From the NCBI GenBank assembly GCA_009809945.1, contig WTPW01000369.1, positions 193,428 through 257,427 on the forward strand: a DNA stretch of 64,000 nt, read 5' to 3'. The number at the start of each line of letters is the position of its first letter. Positions within the stretch are counted from its first letter, which is position 1. This document shows, one piece after another, positions 13,306 through 23,003 of the stretch. The stretch is from Gigaspora margarita (taxonomy: Eukaryota; Glomeromycota; Glomeromycetes; Diversisporales; Gigasporaceae). Made by a program: the position numbers and the translations under genes. The notes below the pieces were generated by a model. The model had not been told where the DNA came from, did no database searches, and worked only from the letters and a program-made list of their open reading frames with translations.

Positions 13306-13858
13306 TACAATATGTTTCCAAAAATAAGCTACCTTTTTTGGACGATTTTGGACACAAAAAATCTGAAGTAGCTTATTTTTAGATATAATTGATTTTTGGT
13401 CAGTTGCCAATAGTTGTTACATAATAATGTCTAAATTTTACTATATAAATCGATTATTAGTGCTTAAGTAGACTTGTTTGGAAGACTAAACTACACATAT
13501 GCTGAAAGTTTCATCAAAATAAGAGTACTTTTTGTTATTTGACTTTTAATTTTAACTTTCATTGAATATATTTTGTTAATAAAATTTTAATCTCTTCATT
13601 GAGTGTAAAAATTAAAAACCAATTATTAAAAAGTTCTCCAATTTTGTTGTAAATTTTAGAGGATGCGTATTTTGATCTTTTAAATAAGTTTATTTAAGTG
13701 CTTTAATCAATTTACTTAGTAAAGTTTGGACTTTACAATATAGCAACTTTTATTGATTATGGGGTAGCTTATTTTCAGGTCAAAGATGTTTTTATTTTTT
13801 GACCAATAGAAGCAGTAGTTTATTTTTGGAAGTGGCTTATTTTTGGCAATATACAGTA
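13306..13858. mobile_element. 550-bp TIR element, tandem unit A
   Basis: Ends TTTCCAAAAATAAGCTACC and GGCTTATTTTTGGCAATATA are inverted repeats. The core 13413-13747 is a palindromic module (GTTGTTACATA.. to ..AATATAGCAAC) found four times in this window. It is followed directly by a second unit in the same orientation. Confidence 0.65.
13413..13747. repeat. palindromic module P1, copy 1
   Basis: An imperfect hairpin of about 335 bp. The arm starts GTTGTTACATAATAATGTCT and closes GGACTTTACAATATAGCAAC; the inner arms include TAAGTAGACTTGTTT and AAATAAGTTTATTTAAG. Same module as 13972-14307, 18975-19298 and 19490-19797. Confidence 0.65.
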
Positions 13859-13971
13859 TTTATATTACTGTATATTTCCAAAAATAAGCTACCTTATTTG
13901 GACGATTTTTGACACAATAAATCTGGGTTACTTATTTTTGAATAAAATCGATTTTTGGTTAATTGCCAATA

Positions 13972-14307
13972 GTAGTTACATAGTAAAGGCTAACTTTTAC
14001 TATGTAAATCTATTATTGGCACTTAAGTAAACTTATTTGAGAGACTAAACTACACCTATTCTAAAAGTTTCATCAAAATATGAAAAGTTTTTATTATTTG
14101 CCTTTTAATTTTTATGTTCAATGAATATATTTTGTTAATAAATTTTTAGTCTCTTTGTTGAAAATAAATATTAAAATCCATTTAATAAAAATTTTTTCAA
14201 TTTTGTTGTAAATTTCAATATTTACGTATTTTGATCTTTTAAATAAGTTTACTCAAGTGACTTTAATCGATTTACTTAGTAAAATTTGGGCTTTACTATG
14301 TAGCAAC
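13972..14307. repeat. palindromic module P1, copy 2
   Basis: Same hairpin as copy 1 (GTAGTTACATAGTAAAGG to CTTTACTATGTAGCAAC), diverged by many point changes but equal in length. Confidence 0.65.
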
Positions 14308-14750
14308 TTTCATTGATTATGGTTAGCTTATTTTCAGATCAAAGATGTTTTTGTATTTCTTGACCAAAAGAAAAGGGGTAGTTTATTTTGGAGGTAGCTT
14401 ATTTTAGGACCCCGGACATCTCTGATATATGTCATATTTTTTTTTTAGCAAAATGCAGAAAATTTGGTCTGAGGTCCAAATTCAAGTTTTAGCAAATTGA
14501 GGTTAATTTTAAAAAAGGTTATATAAAGCATTTTGGCAAATTACAGCAATTTTATGCATGTTATATTTTATTTTTAGCAAATTACCTACATTTTGCAAGA
14601 ATTATACCCAAAAATAAGCTATCTCATTTTTCTGTACTACTATAATTTTTAAAAAGTTAAGATGCTTAATTTTGAATTTTTTTGATCAAAAATTCAAAAA
14701 TTAAGCATCTTCTCTTAAATTTTCAAGAAATATAAAAGTAAATATGCCGG

Positions 14751-15638
14751 NNNNNNNNNNNNNNNNNNNNNNNNNNNNNNNNNNNNNNNNNNNNNNNNNN
14801 NNNNNNNNNNNNNNNNNNNNNNNNNNNNNNNNNNNNNNNNNNNNNNNNNNNNNNNNNNNNNNNNNNNNNNNNNNNNNNNNNNNNNNNNNNNNNNNNNNNN
14901 NNNNNNNNNNNNNNNNNNNNNNNNNNNNNNNNNNNNNNNNNNNNNNNNNNNNNNNNNNNNNNNNNNNNNNNNNNNNNNNNNNNNNNNNNNNNNNNNNNNN
15001 NNNNNNNNNNNNNNNNNNNNNNNNNNNNNNNNNNNNNNNNNNNNNNNNNNNNNNNNNNNNNNNNNNNNNNNNNNNNNNNNNNNNNNNNNNNNNNNNNNNN
15101 NNNNNNNNNNNNNNNNNNNNNNNNNNNNNNNNNNNNNNNNNNNNNNNNNNNNNNNNNNNNNNNNNNNNNNNNNNNNNNNNNNNNNNNNNNNNNNNNNNNN
15201 NNNNNNNNNNNNNNNNNNNNNNNNNNNNNNNNNNNNNNNNNNNNNNNNNNNNNNNNNNNNNNNNNNNNNNNNNNNNNNNNNNNNNNNNNNNNNNNNNNNN
15301 NNNNNNNNNNNNNNNNNNNNNNNNNNNNNNNNNNNNNNNNNNNNNNNNNNNNNNNNNNNNNNNNNNNNNNNNNNNNNNNNNNNNNNNNNNNNNNNNNNNN
15401 NNNNNNNNNNNNNNNNNNNNNNNNNNNNNNNNNNNNNNNNNNNNNNNNNNNNNNNNNNNNNNNNNNNNNNNNNNNNNNNNNNNNNNNNNNNNNNNNNNNN
15501 NNNNNNNNNNNNNNNNNNNNNNNNNNNNNNNNNNNNNNNNNNNNNNNNNNNNNNNNNNNNNNNNNNNNNNNNNNNNNNNNNNNNNNNNNNNNNNNNNNNN
15601 NNNNNNNNNNNNNNNNNNNNNNNNNNNNNNNNNNNNNN
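14751..15638. other. assembly gap (N)
   Basis: 888 undetermined bases inside the innermost nested element. Confidence 1.
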
Positions 15639-15647
15639 ATAATGTAT

Positions 15648-15826
15648 TTTTATGTGCTGAACAAGTTTTCTTAGAGCATTTTGTTAGAATCAATTAGTAA
15701 AATTTTGTGAATAATAATATTTTATATAATTTTATTAATAAAAATACCAAAAAATTCTATGATTCACAAAATTTTACTAATTGATTCTAACAAAGTGCTC
15801 TAAGTAAATTGTTCAGCAATCAAAAA
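15648..15826. repeat. long hairpin beside the gap
   Basis: Arm GTGCTGAACAAGTTTTCTTA at 15655 continues for about 60 bases to GTAAAATTTTGTGAAT. The inverse ATTCACAAAATTTTAC.. ..GTTCAGCA returns at 15762-15822, separated by about 50 bp of AT-rich loop. Confidence 0.7.
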
Positions 15827-16211
15827 TACATATATTATTTTGATTTATAAAAATAGATGTGATAATTTAGTTTTTAGCAAATTACTATAAAATTTATATG
15901 TAATAATCTAACTTTTAGCAAATTTACTTGATTTTAGGGGTAGCAAAAACGCCTAAATTCATGCAGATCAGTTATGACCTCTATGAGAGATGTCCGGGGT
16001 CCTCTTATTTTAGCAATATACAGTATTCAAACTCAAATTAGTTTGCAACCTCCAAACTCAAACCAAACCAAACTCAAATTTAAAGAAAAGTTTGCTTCAA
16101 ATCAAACTCAAATATTTTTTTTAATGCTAGTTTGAGATTGGGTTTGATTTGAAATCAAATCAAACTCAAATCTGATCTAAAGTTTGATTTGATTTGGGTT
16201 TGTAGGACCTC

Positions 16212-16800
16212 TAATTATATAGTTACTTAAAAACTTTTAATTTTATAAATTTACTATAAAGATTAGTTTATTTTGCAAATAAATTAAATAATTAAAGATT
16301 TAAAAGTCAAATTTTATATTGATACTTATAGTTAATTTAAAATTATAAAAGCTAAAATCTATCAGTCACAGGACATGTTCTTGTATAGGGATTTCAAATA
16401 TTATTGAGTTGATTCACCTAATTCTATATATAAATTTATACAAAAAAAAACAATTAATTTAAAAATATACATATAATCTTTCTTAAATTTTAATATATAT
16501 TTTTTAGTATTTAATATTTTTAGTTTAAAGTTTTAGTTCTTAACTCCAAGTAGTTTGAAAAGAATCTTTCTTTAAAGCTAATGTATTTTTTATCTTTGTA
16601 ACCTCTATAAAATTATTTTATTATTTAAATCAATAATATACTTGGTTAAAATAATTCTTTAAAGATTATAAAAAGATTCTATTAAGTAAAGGTTTCTTGT
16701 GTTTTAATTGGAAGTTGTAGAGGAGGTTCTTCTGATTCTAATAGTAGTTAGATTATTAAAATTGGCTTGCACAGGTCGAAATCAATATATTTTACACATA
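16212..16800. other. AT-rich non-coding stretch
   Basis: No gene or clear repeat. Ends where the CAGGTA-type repeat region begins. Confidence 0.4.
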
Positions 16801-17111
16801 AACTACATATATCTAGTACCCAATAGGTGTAGATTATATATAGGATATATATAGAATATGTTTGATAATAAATATCAGGTACTAGATAGGTAACAAATAG
16901 GTGCCCGATAGATATCAACAAAAATTGTTACATATCTTATACATATCAGGTACATATCAGGTAACTATCAAGTACCCAATATGTGTAGAGTTAATGCAAA
17001 ATATCAGACACATATTATATACATATACTATATACATCATATATATATTGTATATATATCGTATACATATCCTGCATTTATAAATTATTTATAAAATAAA
17101 TAAAACTGTTT

Positions 17112-17423
17112 CAAACCCATATTTAGTACTAAGTAACAGACAAGGTTGATTAATACAATATTGTTCTACAGATATAGGCAGTTCTAAAGATGGTAAGATC
17201 ATGAAAAACCCAGTAGATCTCTTTTTATAGTTTCTCAAAGTTTTATAATGATTGTTTAAATCATATGATTTATATAAACAATCATTGTAAAGCTTTAAAA
17301 GGCCATAGAAAGTGATCTACTGGGTCATTTTTCATAATTTTACCACTTTTAGAACTGCCTTGACCTAGATACCAACATTTAATTAATCATCCTAGCAATT
17401 TATTTGTAGCAAATATGGGTTTA
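17112..17423. mobile_element. 320-bp foldback element, tandem copy 1
   Basis: Outer arms CAAACCCATATTTAGTA and AAATATGGGTTTA; inner arms GGCAGTTCTAAAGATGG and CACTTTTAGAACTGCC; a central stretch around ATCATATGATTTATATAAAC closes the hairpin. No coding sequence. Confidence 0.65.
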
Positions 17424-17470
17424 GACATTTTTTATTTATTTTATATTTTTAAAAATAAATAAAAAGTTCT

Positions 17471-17796
17471 CTGAACCTATATTGCTACAAGTAAATTGAC
17501 TAGACTGATTAATTAAGTATTGTTCTCTAGGCCAAGGTGGTTCTAAAGGTGGTGAGATTACAAAAAATAGTCTAATAGATCTCTTTTTACAGCCTCTCAA
17601 ATTTTGCAATGATTTTAAATGATTTTCTAAATCATGTAATTTTATATAAACAATTGTTATAAAACTTTGAGTGGCTATAGAAAGATATCTACTGGGCCTT
17701 TTTTATGATCTCACTACCTTTAGAACTGCCTAGATCTAGAAAACAATATTGGCTTAATTAGTCTAGTCAATTTACTTGTAGTGAATATGGGTTTGG
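17471..17796. mobile_element. 320-bp foldback element, tandem copy 2
   Basis: Same plan as copy 1: CTGAACCTATATTGCTACAA, then GGTTCTAAAGGTGGTGAGAT, then the inverse ATCTCACTACCTTTAGAAC, ending GTGAATATGGGTTTGG. It lies about 50 bp after copy 1 in the same order. Confidence 0.65.
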
Positions 17797-18060
17797 GTCA
17801 CTTTTTTAATTTTTAATTTTTTTTTTTATTTTTGTTTTAAAAAACTTCTAATAACTAAAAATTTTATTTGTTCTTGCGATTTAATAAAAGTTTTTTTTAT
17901 AAAATTTTGCATATAAATTAATTTTTAAATTTAAATTATAAAATAGTTTTAATATAGTCTTTAATAGTTTAAAATACTAATCAAAATTAGTATATATTTA
18001 ATTATTTTGATTATTATTTACAAAAATTTTAATTGGCTATGTTCGATGATTTTCTAAACC
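17797..18060. other. AT-rich spacer
   Basis: Nothing recognisable. Confidence 0.4.
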
Positions 18061-18068
18061 AGTCAGGT

Positions 18069-18250
18069 AGGACCCAGACAATTTTAAGATAGGTGGAGAG
18101 TAAAAAGTGAGTAGATTTTTTGGGCCAAACTCATTTAAATTCTGGTCAAAATTAAAAATAATTTTTAATTTTGACCAGAATTAAAATAAATTTGGCCCAA
18201 ATCTACCTACTTTTTACTCTACTACCTATTATAGGATTGTCTGGGGTCCT
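18069..18250. mobile_element. 182-bp palindromic MITE, AGGACCC ends, 8-bp target duplication
   Basis: Nearly its whole length is a hairpin: AGGACCCAGACAATTTTAAG at the left, TTGTCTGGGGTCCT at the right, and a central AATTAAAAATAATTTTTAATT. Flanked by identical AGTCAGGT (18061-18068 and 18251-18258). The ends and target size match the larger element at 14406-16003, so both probably use the same transposase. Confidence 0.85.
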
Positions 18251-18363
18251 AGTCAGGTAGTAATCAGGTAGCTGATATGTGTAGGATATATATTCATCAC
18301 ATATTCTACACATATCTATTACCTGATGTATATAGAATATATTTCATCAGGTATCTGATATAT

Positions 18364-18492
18364 TATAGTTATTGTATGGGTTGTAGTGAATAACCCAGTT
18401 ACACACGGGTTCATATTCTGTACCGAAGGCAGGGATTTAAATATGAACCTGTGTGTGTAATGGGTTATTCCACATACCTATATAATAACTAT
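18364..18492. mobile_element. 129-bp foldback element
   Basis: Arms ATAGTTATTGTATGGG, then AATAACCCAGTTACACACGG, inverted as GTGTGTAATGGGTTATT and TATAATAACTAT, with a short loop containing TACCGAAGGCAGGG. Confidence 0.65.
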
Positions 18493-18974
18493 CTTATTGC
18501 ACAGTGTCTGACGTAACAATTCCATGCCAATAAGTAAATGAAAAAAGCACGGGTTGTCACATAAGACCCGTACAATAAGTGTAGGATATGTGTACAATAG
18601 ATATATAGTATATATACTATATATGTACTATATGTGTCTGACATGTGTCCGATATCCTACATCAACTCTACACATATCAGGTACCAGATTATACATAACC
18701 TACACATATCCTACACATAACCTACACATATCAAGTACCAGATATGTATAGAATGTGTGTACAATATGTTTATTTTGACCAGTGTTGGTGTTAGGAGTCT
18801 TAGTAGCTCAGGTTGGTAGGGTTTGGGCCTGACTCGAGTCAGACCCACTTGGTCAAAACCCAAACTGGGTCTGACCCACCTCATATCAAACCTGACCCAG
18901 GTCTGACCCACCTAATGTCAAACCCAACCCGGATCTAACCCAACCCAACTCAGGTTAAATCTGGATCGATAATA

Positions 18975-19298
18975 GTTGCTATATAGTAAAATCTAAATTT
19001 TACTATATAAATCGATAAAGCAGCTTAAGTAAACTTGTTTTGAAGATCAAAATGCATATACCCAGAAATTTTTATGCAAATCAGAAAAATTTTTATTATT
19101 TGACTTTTAATTTTACAAAAAATTAGAATCTTTTTAAAAAATATGTTTGATGAATGTAAAACTTAAAAGTTAAATAATAAAAATCCTCCAATTCGAATAA
19201 AAATTTCAAGGTATATGTATTTTGCCCTTCCAAATAAGTTTACTTAAGCAAATTTTATCGATTTAGATAGTAAAATTTGGACTTTACTATGTAGCAAC
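18975..19298. repeat. palindromic module P1, copy 3
   Basis: GTTGCTATATAGTAAAATCT to GGACTTTACTATGTAGCAAC, about 324 bp, with inner arms GCTTAAGTAAACTTGTTT and AAATAAGTTTACTTAAGC. Confidence 0.7.
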
Positions 19299-19489
19299 CA
19301 TTGTATATAGTGTATCCCAAAATACTTGGAATTAGAGTATTAGCTAGATTGGGTCTGATCCAACCCAACCTGGGTCTGACCCAACTTGGATCAGATTGGG
19401 TTAGTTCAAACCTGAGTTAGATCAGACCTGATCAGATTTTATATAATAGTTTTTATTAATTTGAATTATTGTTTTTGTGATCACAAGTA

Positions 19490-19797
19490 GTTGTTACATA
19501 GTAAAGTCAAAATTTATTATACAAATTAATAATATCTGATTAAGTAAACTTGTTTGGGAGATCAAAATACAGTACACTAAAATTTTATTATTTGACTTTT
19601 AATTTTTATATTTATCAAATATATTTTTTAAAGAAATTCTAATTGTTTATTGAATATAAAAATTAAAAGTCAAATAATAAAAATTTCTTCAATTTGGATA
19701 AAAATTTTGTATATATGCATTTTGATCTTCTAAACAAGTTTACTTAATTGGTATTATTGATTTATATAGTAAAATTTGGACTTTATTATATAGTAAC
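19490..19797. repeat. palindromic module P1, copy 4
   Basis: GTTGTTACATAGTAAAGTC to GGACTTTATTATATAGTAAC, about 308 bp. A small CAGAGTTTAAAATT element abuts its right edge. Confidence 0.65.
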
Positions 19798-19960
19798 CAG
19801 AGTTTAAAATTGTCTTGTACATGCATGCACAGTGCATGTAAATTTTTTAATGTGCAAGAAAAAATGTTTCTGTGTATGTAAATTTTTATAATAAAATTAC
19901 TTCTGTTATACAAATTGTTAATTTGTGCAAGTAAATTTTTTTTTGAATTTTAAACACTAG
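19798..19960. mobile_element. non-autonomous element with GTTTAAAATT ends, copy 2
   Basis: CAGAGTTTAAAATTGTCTTG and TTTGAATTTTAAACACTAG are inverted ends like those of 11140-11532. Flanks TAGTAAC and TAGTGAC may be a one-mismatch target duplication. Confidence 0.5.
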
Positions 19961-20154
19961 TAGTGACTATTATTAATTCAGGTTCAATTTGGGTTGGTTG
20001 GATTGGATCAGACCTGGGTCTGGTCTGATATAGGACAGGTTAGACCTGGGTCAGATTTGACATAGAGTAGAACAAATCTTAGTCAGATTTTGACCCAAGT
20101 GAGTTTGATTTGGTAGGCCCAAACTTGATTTGACTTGACCTACTAAAACCTCTA

Positions 20155-21631
20155 CTTGGAATATATAGAATAACTTGTTTCTAATTGGTCAATTTTATTT
20201 AAATGAATTTATATGGATTAAAGTACTTTTTTGAGATCTAAAATTTTTATACTATAACATTATAAAATACCTATTAAAAATTATTTATACTTGCAAAAGG
20301 CTTTATACAAAATAATCTCAGCATTTTTTTAAGGCTAATTTTTAATGTGCAATAACTAAATGTCCTAAAGTTTCTGGTCAACATATAAAAACTGTAACTA
20401 ACTAGGTCTGAAAAAGTGCTTGAAACAATAGTACCTTATTAGTTTACTTGTATATTAGTCAAGAGGTATGTCTATATTGTTATAATAGCTTAATGCAGTT
20501 ATTAGTTGCAATGATAGAGCATGTCAAAGTAACTTCTAATATCCAACAACTCAATGCTAATACCTTAGATCCAAAGGCTAATATGTTAGATCCAGAGATT
20601 GTATCTTTTCAAAGCAATAAAAATTATATATTCTATATAAGCATAAAGTAACAAAAAAACTGTTAGCATTTCAAATATTTGAAAAGTTTTATGCTTATAT
20701 CAAATTTTAAATAAAAATTTATTAGTTTTTTTCAAAAAACTTACAGAAAAAAGAAAAAACATATTCCAAAATATTGTCTCAATTGCTTTTTGTTTGTTAT
20801 TTGCTTTGTGGTCTGCACAACAAATTTATTATTAGTATAAAAAGCAATTTAGCACTTTATCTTAATTCCACAGGTGCAAGTAATTTAATGATCAATACTT
20901 TATCAAAACTCAGCATTACATCAATGGCACAAATAATTTGGTAAAAGAAAAATAAAATTTCTAAAAATTATATACAATCTATCAATAACCAATTGGAAAA
21001 TTATTAGAAAATTTTATAATTTTAAATGTGGATAATTACTATAATATACATATGAACCATGTTCCAAAAAATAATAAAACATCAATGGTGGTTAACAAAG
21101 CAACAATTTTGTTAAATCCAATAAGAATAATATTATCAATTCCTATAAATTATAATAAACAAAGCATTCACAATCCCAAGCCTGTAGATACAAATTCTCT
21201 AAAGTTGATTTAAAATACCAATTTATGACCTTATTGTAAATAACTTTTAATAAGTGATAAATAATAAGATAAGTGCAAATAAAGAGAAAACTATAGAGCC
21301 ATTAATAGTTCATAGTTATAATCTTCAGCTTAAGGAAAAATAAATGATAAATTATTAAATGATATCATGCTTGTTGATTTTGTGAAAAATAATTTGCATA
21401 CTATTAATGAGTACTTGAAGAATGTAGATTTGATGCAGAAGTATTTCATTTCTGGTTATGTTCTAAATCTTGTGGCTGATTGACCCAGGCAAATTTTTGT
21501 TAGAAGCACAATTTCTTAATTTTTGAGTTATAGTGATAAGCTAATATTTTTCAAGATATATTATTATTTATTCTAATAATTAGACTTTTACATATATTTC
21601 TAAACAGTTATAAACTCATTTATATACAGTA
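20155..21631. other. AT-rich, decayed non-coding DNA
   Basis: No intact gene. Short frames (e.g. 20448-20651, 21028-21213) are Asn/Ile/Lys-rich with no recognisable domain. CpG is nearly absent. Confidence 0.45.
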
Positions 21632-21795
21632 CAGTCAGACCCCCTAAATGCTACCCCCTAAATGCAATATCTCTCTAAAAGCATGTCTTCTTTTTGGCCA
21701 AACTAATATTACATCTACCTCCCTAAATGCAATACTTCTCTAAATGCACATGCTAGAGCTGGTCCCGATGATGTGCATTTAGAGAGGTCTGACTG
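21632..21795. mobile_element. 164-bp Tc1/mariner-like MITE with TA duplication
   Basis: Tips CAGTCAGACCCCCTAAATGC and GCATTTAGAGAGGTCTGACTG are inverted. TA dinucleotides flank both ends (21630-21631 and 21796-21797), the hallmark of Tc1/mariner/pogo insertion. Internal CCCTAAATGCAAT repeats occur near both ends. No coding capacity. Confidence 0.8.
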
Positions 21796-22578
21796 TACTA
21801 TCTATTTTTTTCTTTACTACACAATTATTTATTTGATCAAACAAAAGGGCTTACAATTAATATTCAACTTTAGCAAATTAATTTACTTCTTGAGATGACT
21901 TATTGTAGTTGGTTTTAGGTTTTAGATACTATTAAAAAAGTTCTGTAAGAATTTGAATATCTAACATTAAAAGACTTGTTAGATAATTTGATTCCACTTG
22001 TTCTAGATATATACACAATTTTTTCATGCAGGTAAGCAACAAGAATATGAGAAATCTATTATACAGATATGGTGCTTTTTTTATAGTTTGTATATTATAA
22101 TTACAATAAAGCACTACTAATGTTCTTGTCAGATATTTTATATTAGTAAAATATTAATCATCCTATTTTAGAAATTTTAAAAACATGGTTGCCAAAATTT
22201 TCTGATGCCCTATTGAATTATTTCATAGCATTCTAAGATAAACTGCTCAGAAGAATAATACTACAGAACTCTTATAAAATCAAGCACATTTTATTGACTT
22301 TTTAAGATATAAAAAGCATTTTAATGAATTATTTAATCACTAATTGACTTGGAAAAGATATTCTTTAAGCTACAAAAAGTTGAATAATTGCTCACAAAAA
22401 GCAGCATATTTTTATTAGAATCTTTTCTTAATATTTGTAATCAAATTGCTACAAATAGCATAATGGGTCTAAATTCAAATAAGCTCACAATATTGTTAAA
22501 GAAAAAAGAAAAGAAAACTTGTAAATAATACCAATATATCAATACTAGCTATTGGCATTGTTGCAAATACTTGATACC
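21796..22578. other. AT-rich non-coding stretch
   Basis: No gene supported. Possibly decayed transposase sequence, but no frame is clear enough to name. Confidence 0.4.
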
Positions 22579-23003
22579 TAGTGTTTTGCAAAAAAGAATC
22601 TAAATGGATCGGAATGGATCTGGTATTTTTAATGAGTATAAATATAGCATTTTAAAAGAGTACCAGAACTGAAACTATACATAAATCTATATAAAAAATA
22701 TACTACCATTAACAGGTTCTACTTGTCTTTCACATGCATTTGTAGCTAGTAGCAATCCTTCAAACTTGCTACATAATCTGGATCTGGATCTGGGTCTAGA
22801 TTCAAATCCAGTTTGTATAGCAAGTTTGAAGAACTAATACTAGCTATAAACACATATGAGAGACAAGCAGAGCCTATTGCTAGTAGTATATTTTTTATAT
22901 TAATTATATGTACAGGTTTAGCTCTGGTACCCTTTGTGAAATGCTACATTTATACCTATTAAAAATACTTTGGATCTATTTAGATCCTTTTTGCAGAATA
23001 CTG
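22579..23003. mobile_element. 425-bp foldback MITE, hAT-like, 8-bp target duplication
   Basis: Almost the whole element folds back: TAGTGTTTTGCAAAAAAG and GATCTAAATGGATCGG at the left pair with GGATCTATTTAGATCC and TTTTTGCAGAATACTG at the right; further inward CTTGTCTTTCACATGCATTT pairs with its inverse. Flanks TTGATACC (22571-22578) and TTAATACC (23004-23011) differ by one base, a likely 8-bp duplication. Confidence 0.75.

Larger units (their letters stand above)
14406..16003. mobile_element. innermost DNA transposon, AGGACCCC ends, 8-bp target duplication
   Basis: Terminal inverted repeats are AGGACCCCGGACATCTCT at 14406 and AGAGATGTCCGGGGTCCT ending at 16003. It is flanked on both sides by the identical 8-mer CTTATTTT (14398-14405 and 16004-16011), a perfect target duplication, as made by hAT or P-type transposases. 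The visible interior is non-coding; bases 14751-15638 are N, so a transposase could be hidden or the element could be a non-autonomous copy. Confidence 0.8.
13866..16027. mobile_element. 550-bp TIR element, tandem unit B, split by an insertion
   Basis: Left end TATATTTCCAAAAATAAGC matches unit A. The right end GCAATATACAGTATT is displaced to 16012-16027 because another element (14406-16003) has inserted just inside the right repeat. Without the insert the unit would be about 555 bp like unit A. Confidence 0.65.
13040..16211. mobile_element. outermost element of a three-level nest (GTTTGA-rich ends)
   Basis: Left 13040-13230 and right 16027-16211 are rich in TTTGATTTGAGTTT and its inverse. 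The tips read GGGTTCCAAAG on the left and ..TTTGTAGGACCTC on the right (inverse GAGGTCCTACAAA). Everything between is other elements (13306-13858, 13866-16027, 14406-16003). No transposase is visible, but 888 bases in the centre are N. The tips resemble those of the element at 18791-20154 (TAGAGGTYYTA). Confidence 0.55.
16800..18780. repeat. CAGGTA / GATATGTGTAG short-motif repeat tract, broken by inserts
   Basis: Pieces at about 16800-17080, 18240-18363 and 18575-18770 are built from shuffled copies of ATCAGGTACCAGATA, CCGATATGTGTAGAATATA and similar motifs. The segments between them are separate foldback elements (17112-17423, 17471-17796, 18069-18250, 18364-18492). The simplest reading is one tandem-repeat tract invaded several times. 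No protein is encoded. Confidence 0.5.
18791..20154. mobile_element. 1.36-kb TIR element rich in GGGTCTGACCC motifs
   Basis: Tips TTAGGAGTCTTAGTAG and CTACTAAAACCTCTA are inverted repeats, followed by subterminal GGGTTTGGGCC / GGCCCAAAC and many GGGTCTGACCCAACC-type repeats on both sides. The middle holds two copies of palindromic module P1 (18975-19298, 19490-19797) and a small insert (19798-19960). No transposase. Confidence 0.65.

Noticed and set aside
14701..15697. Long frames across the first N gap on both strands
   Set aside because: They are open only because N codons do not stop translation.
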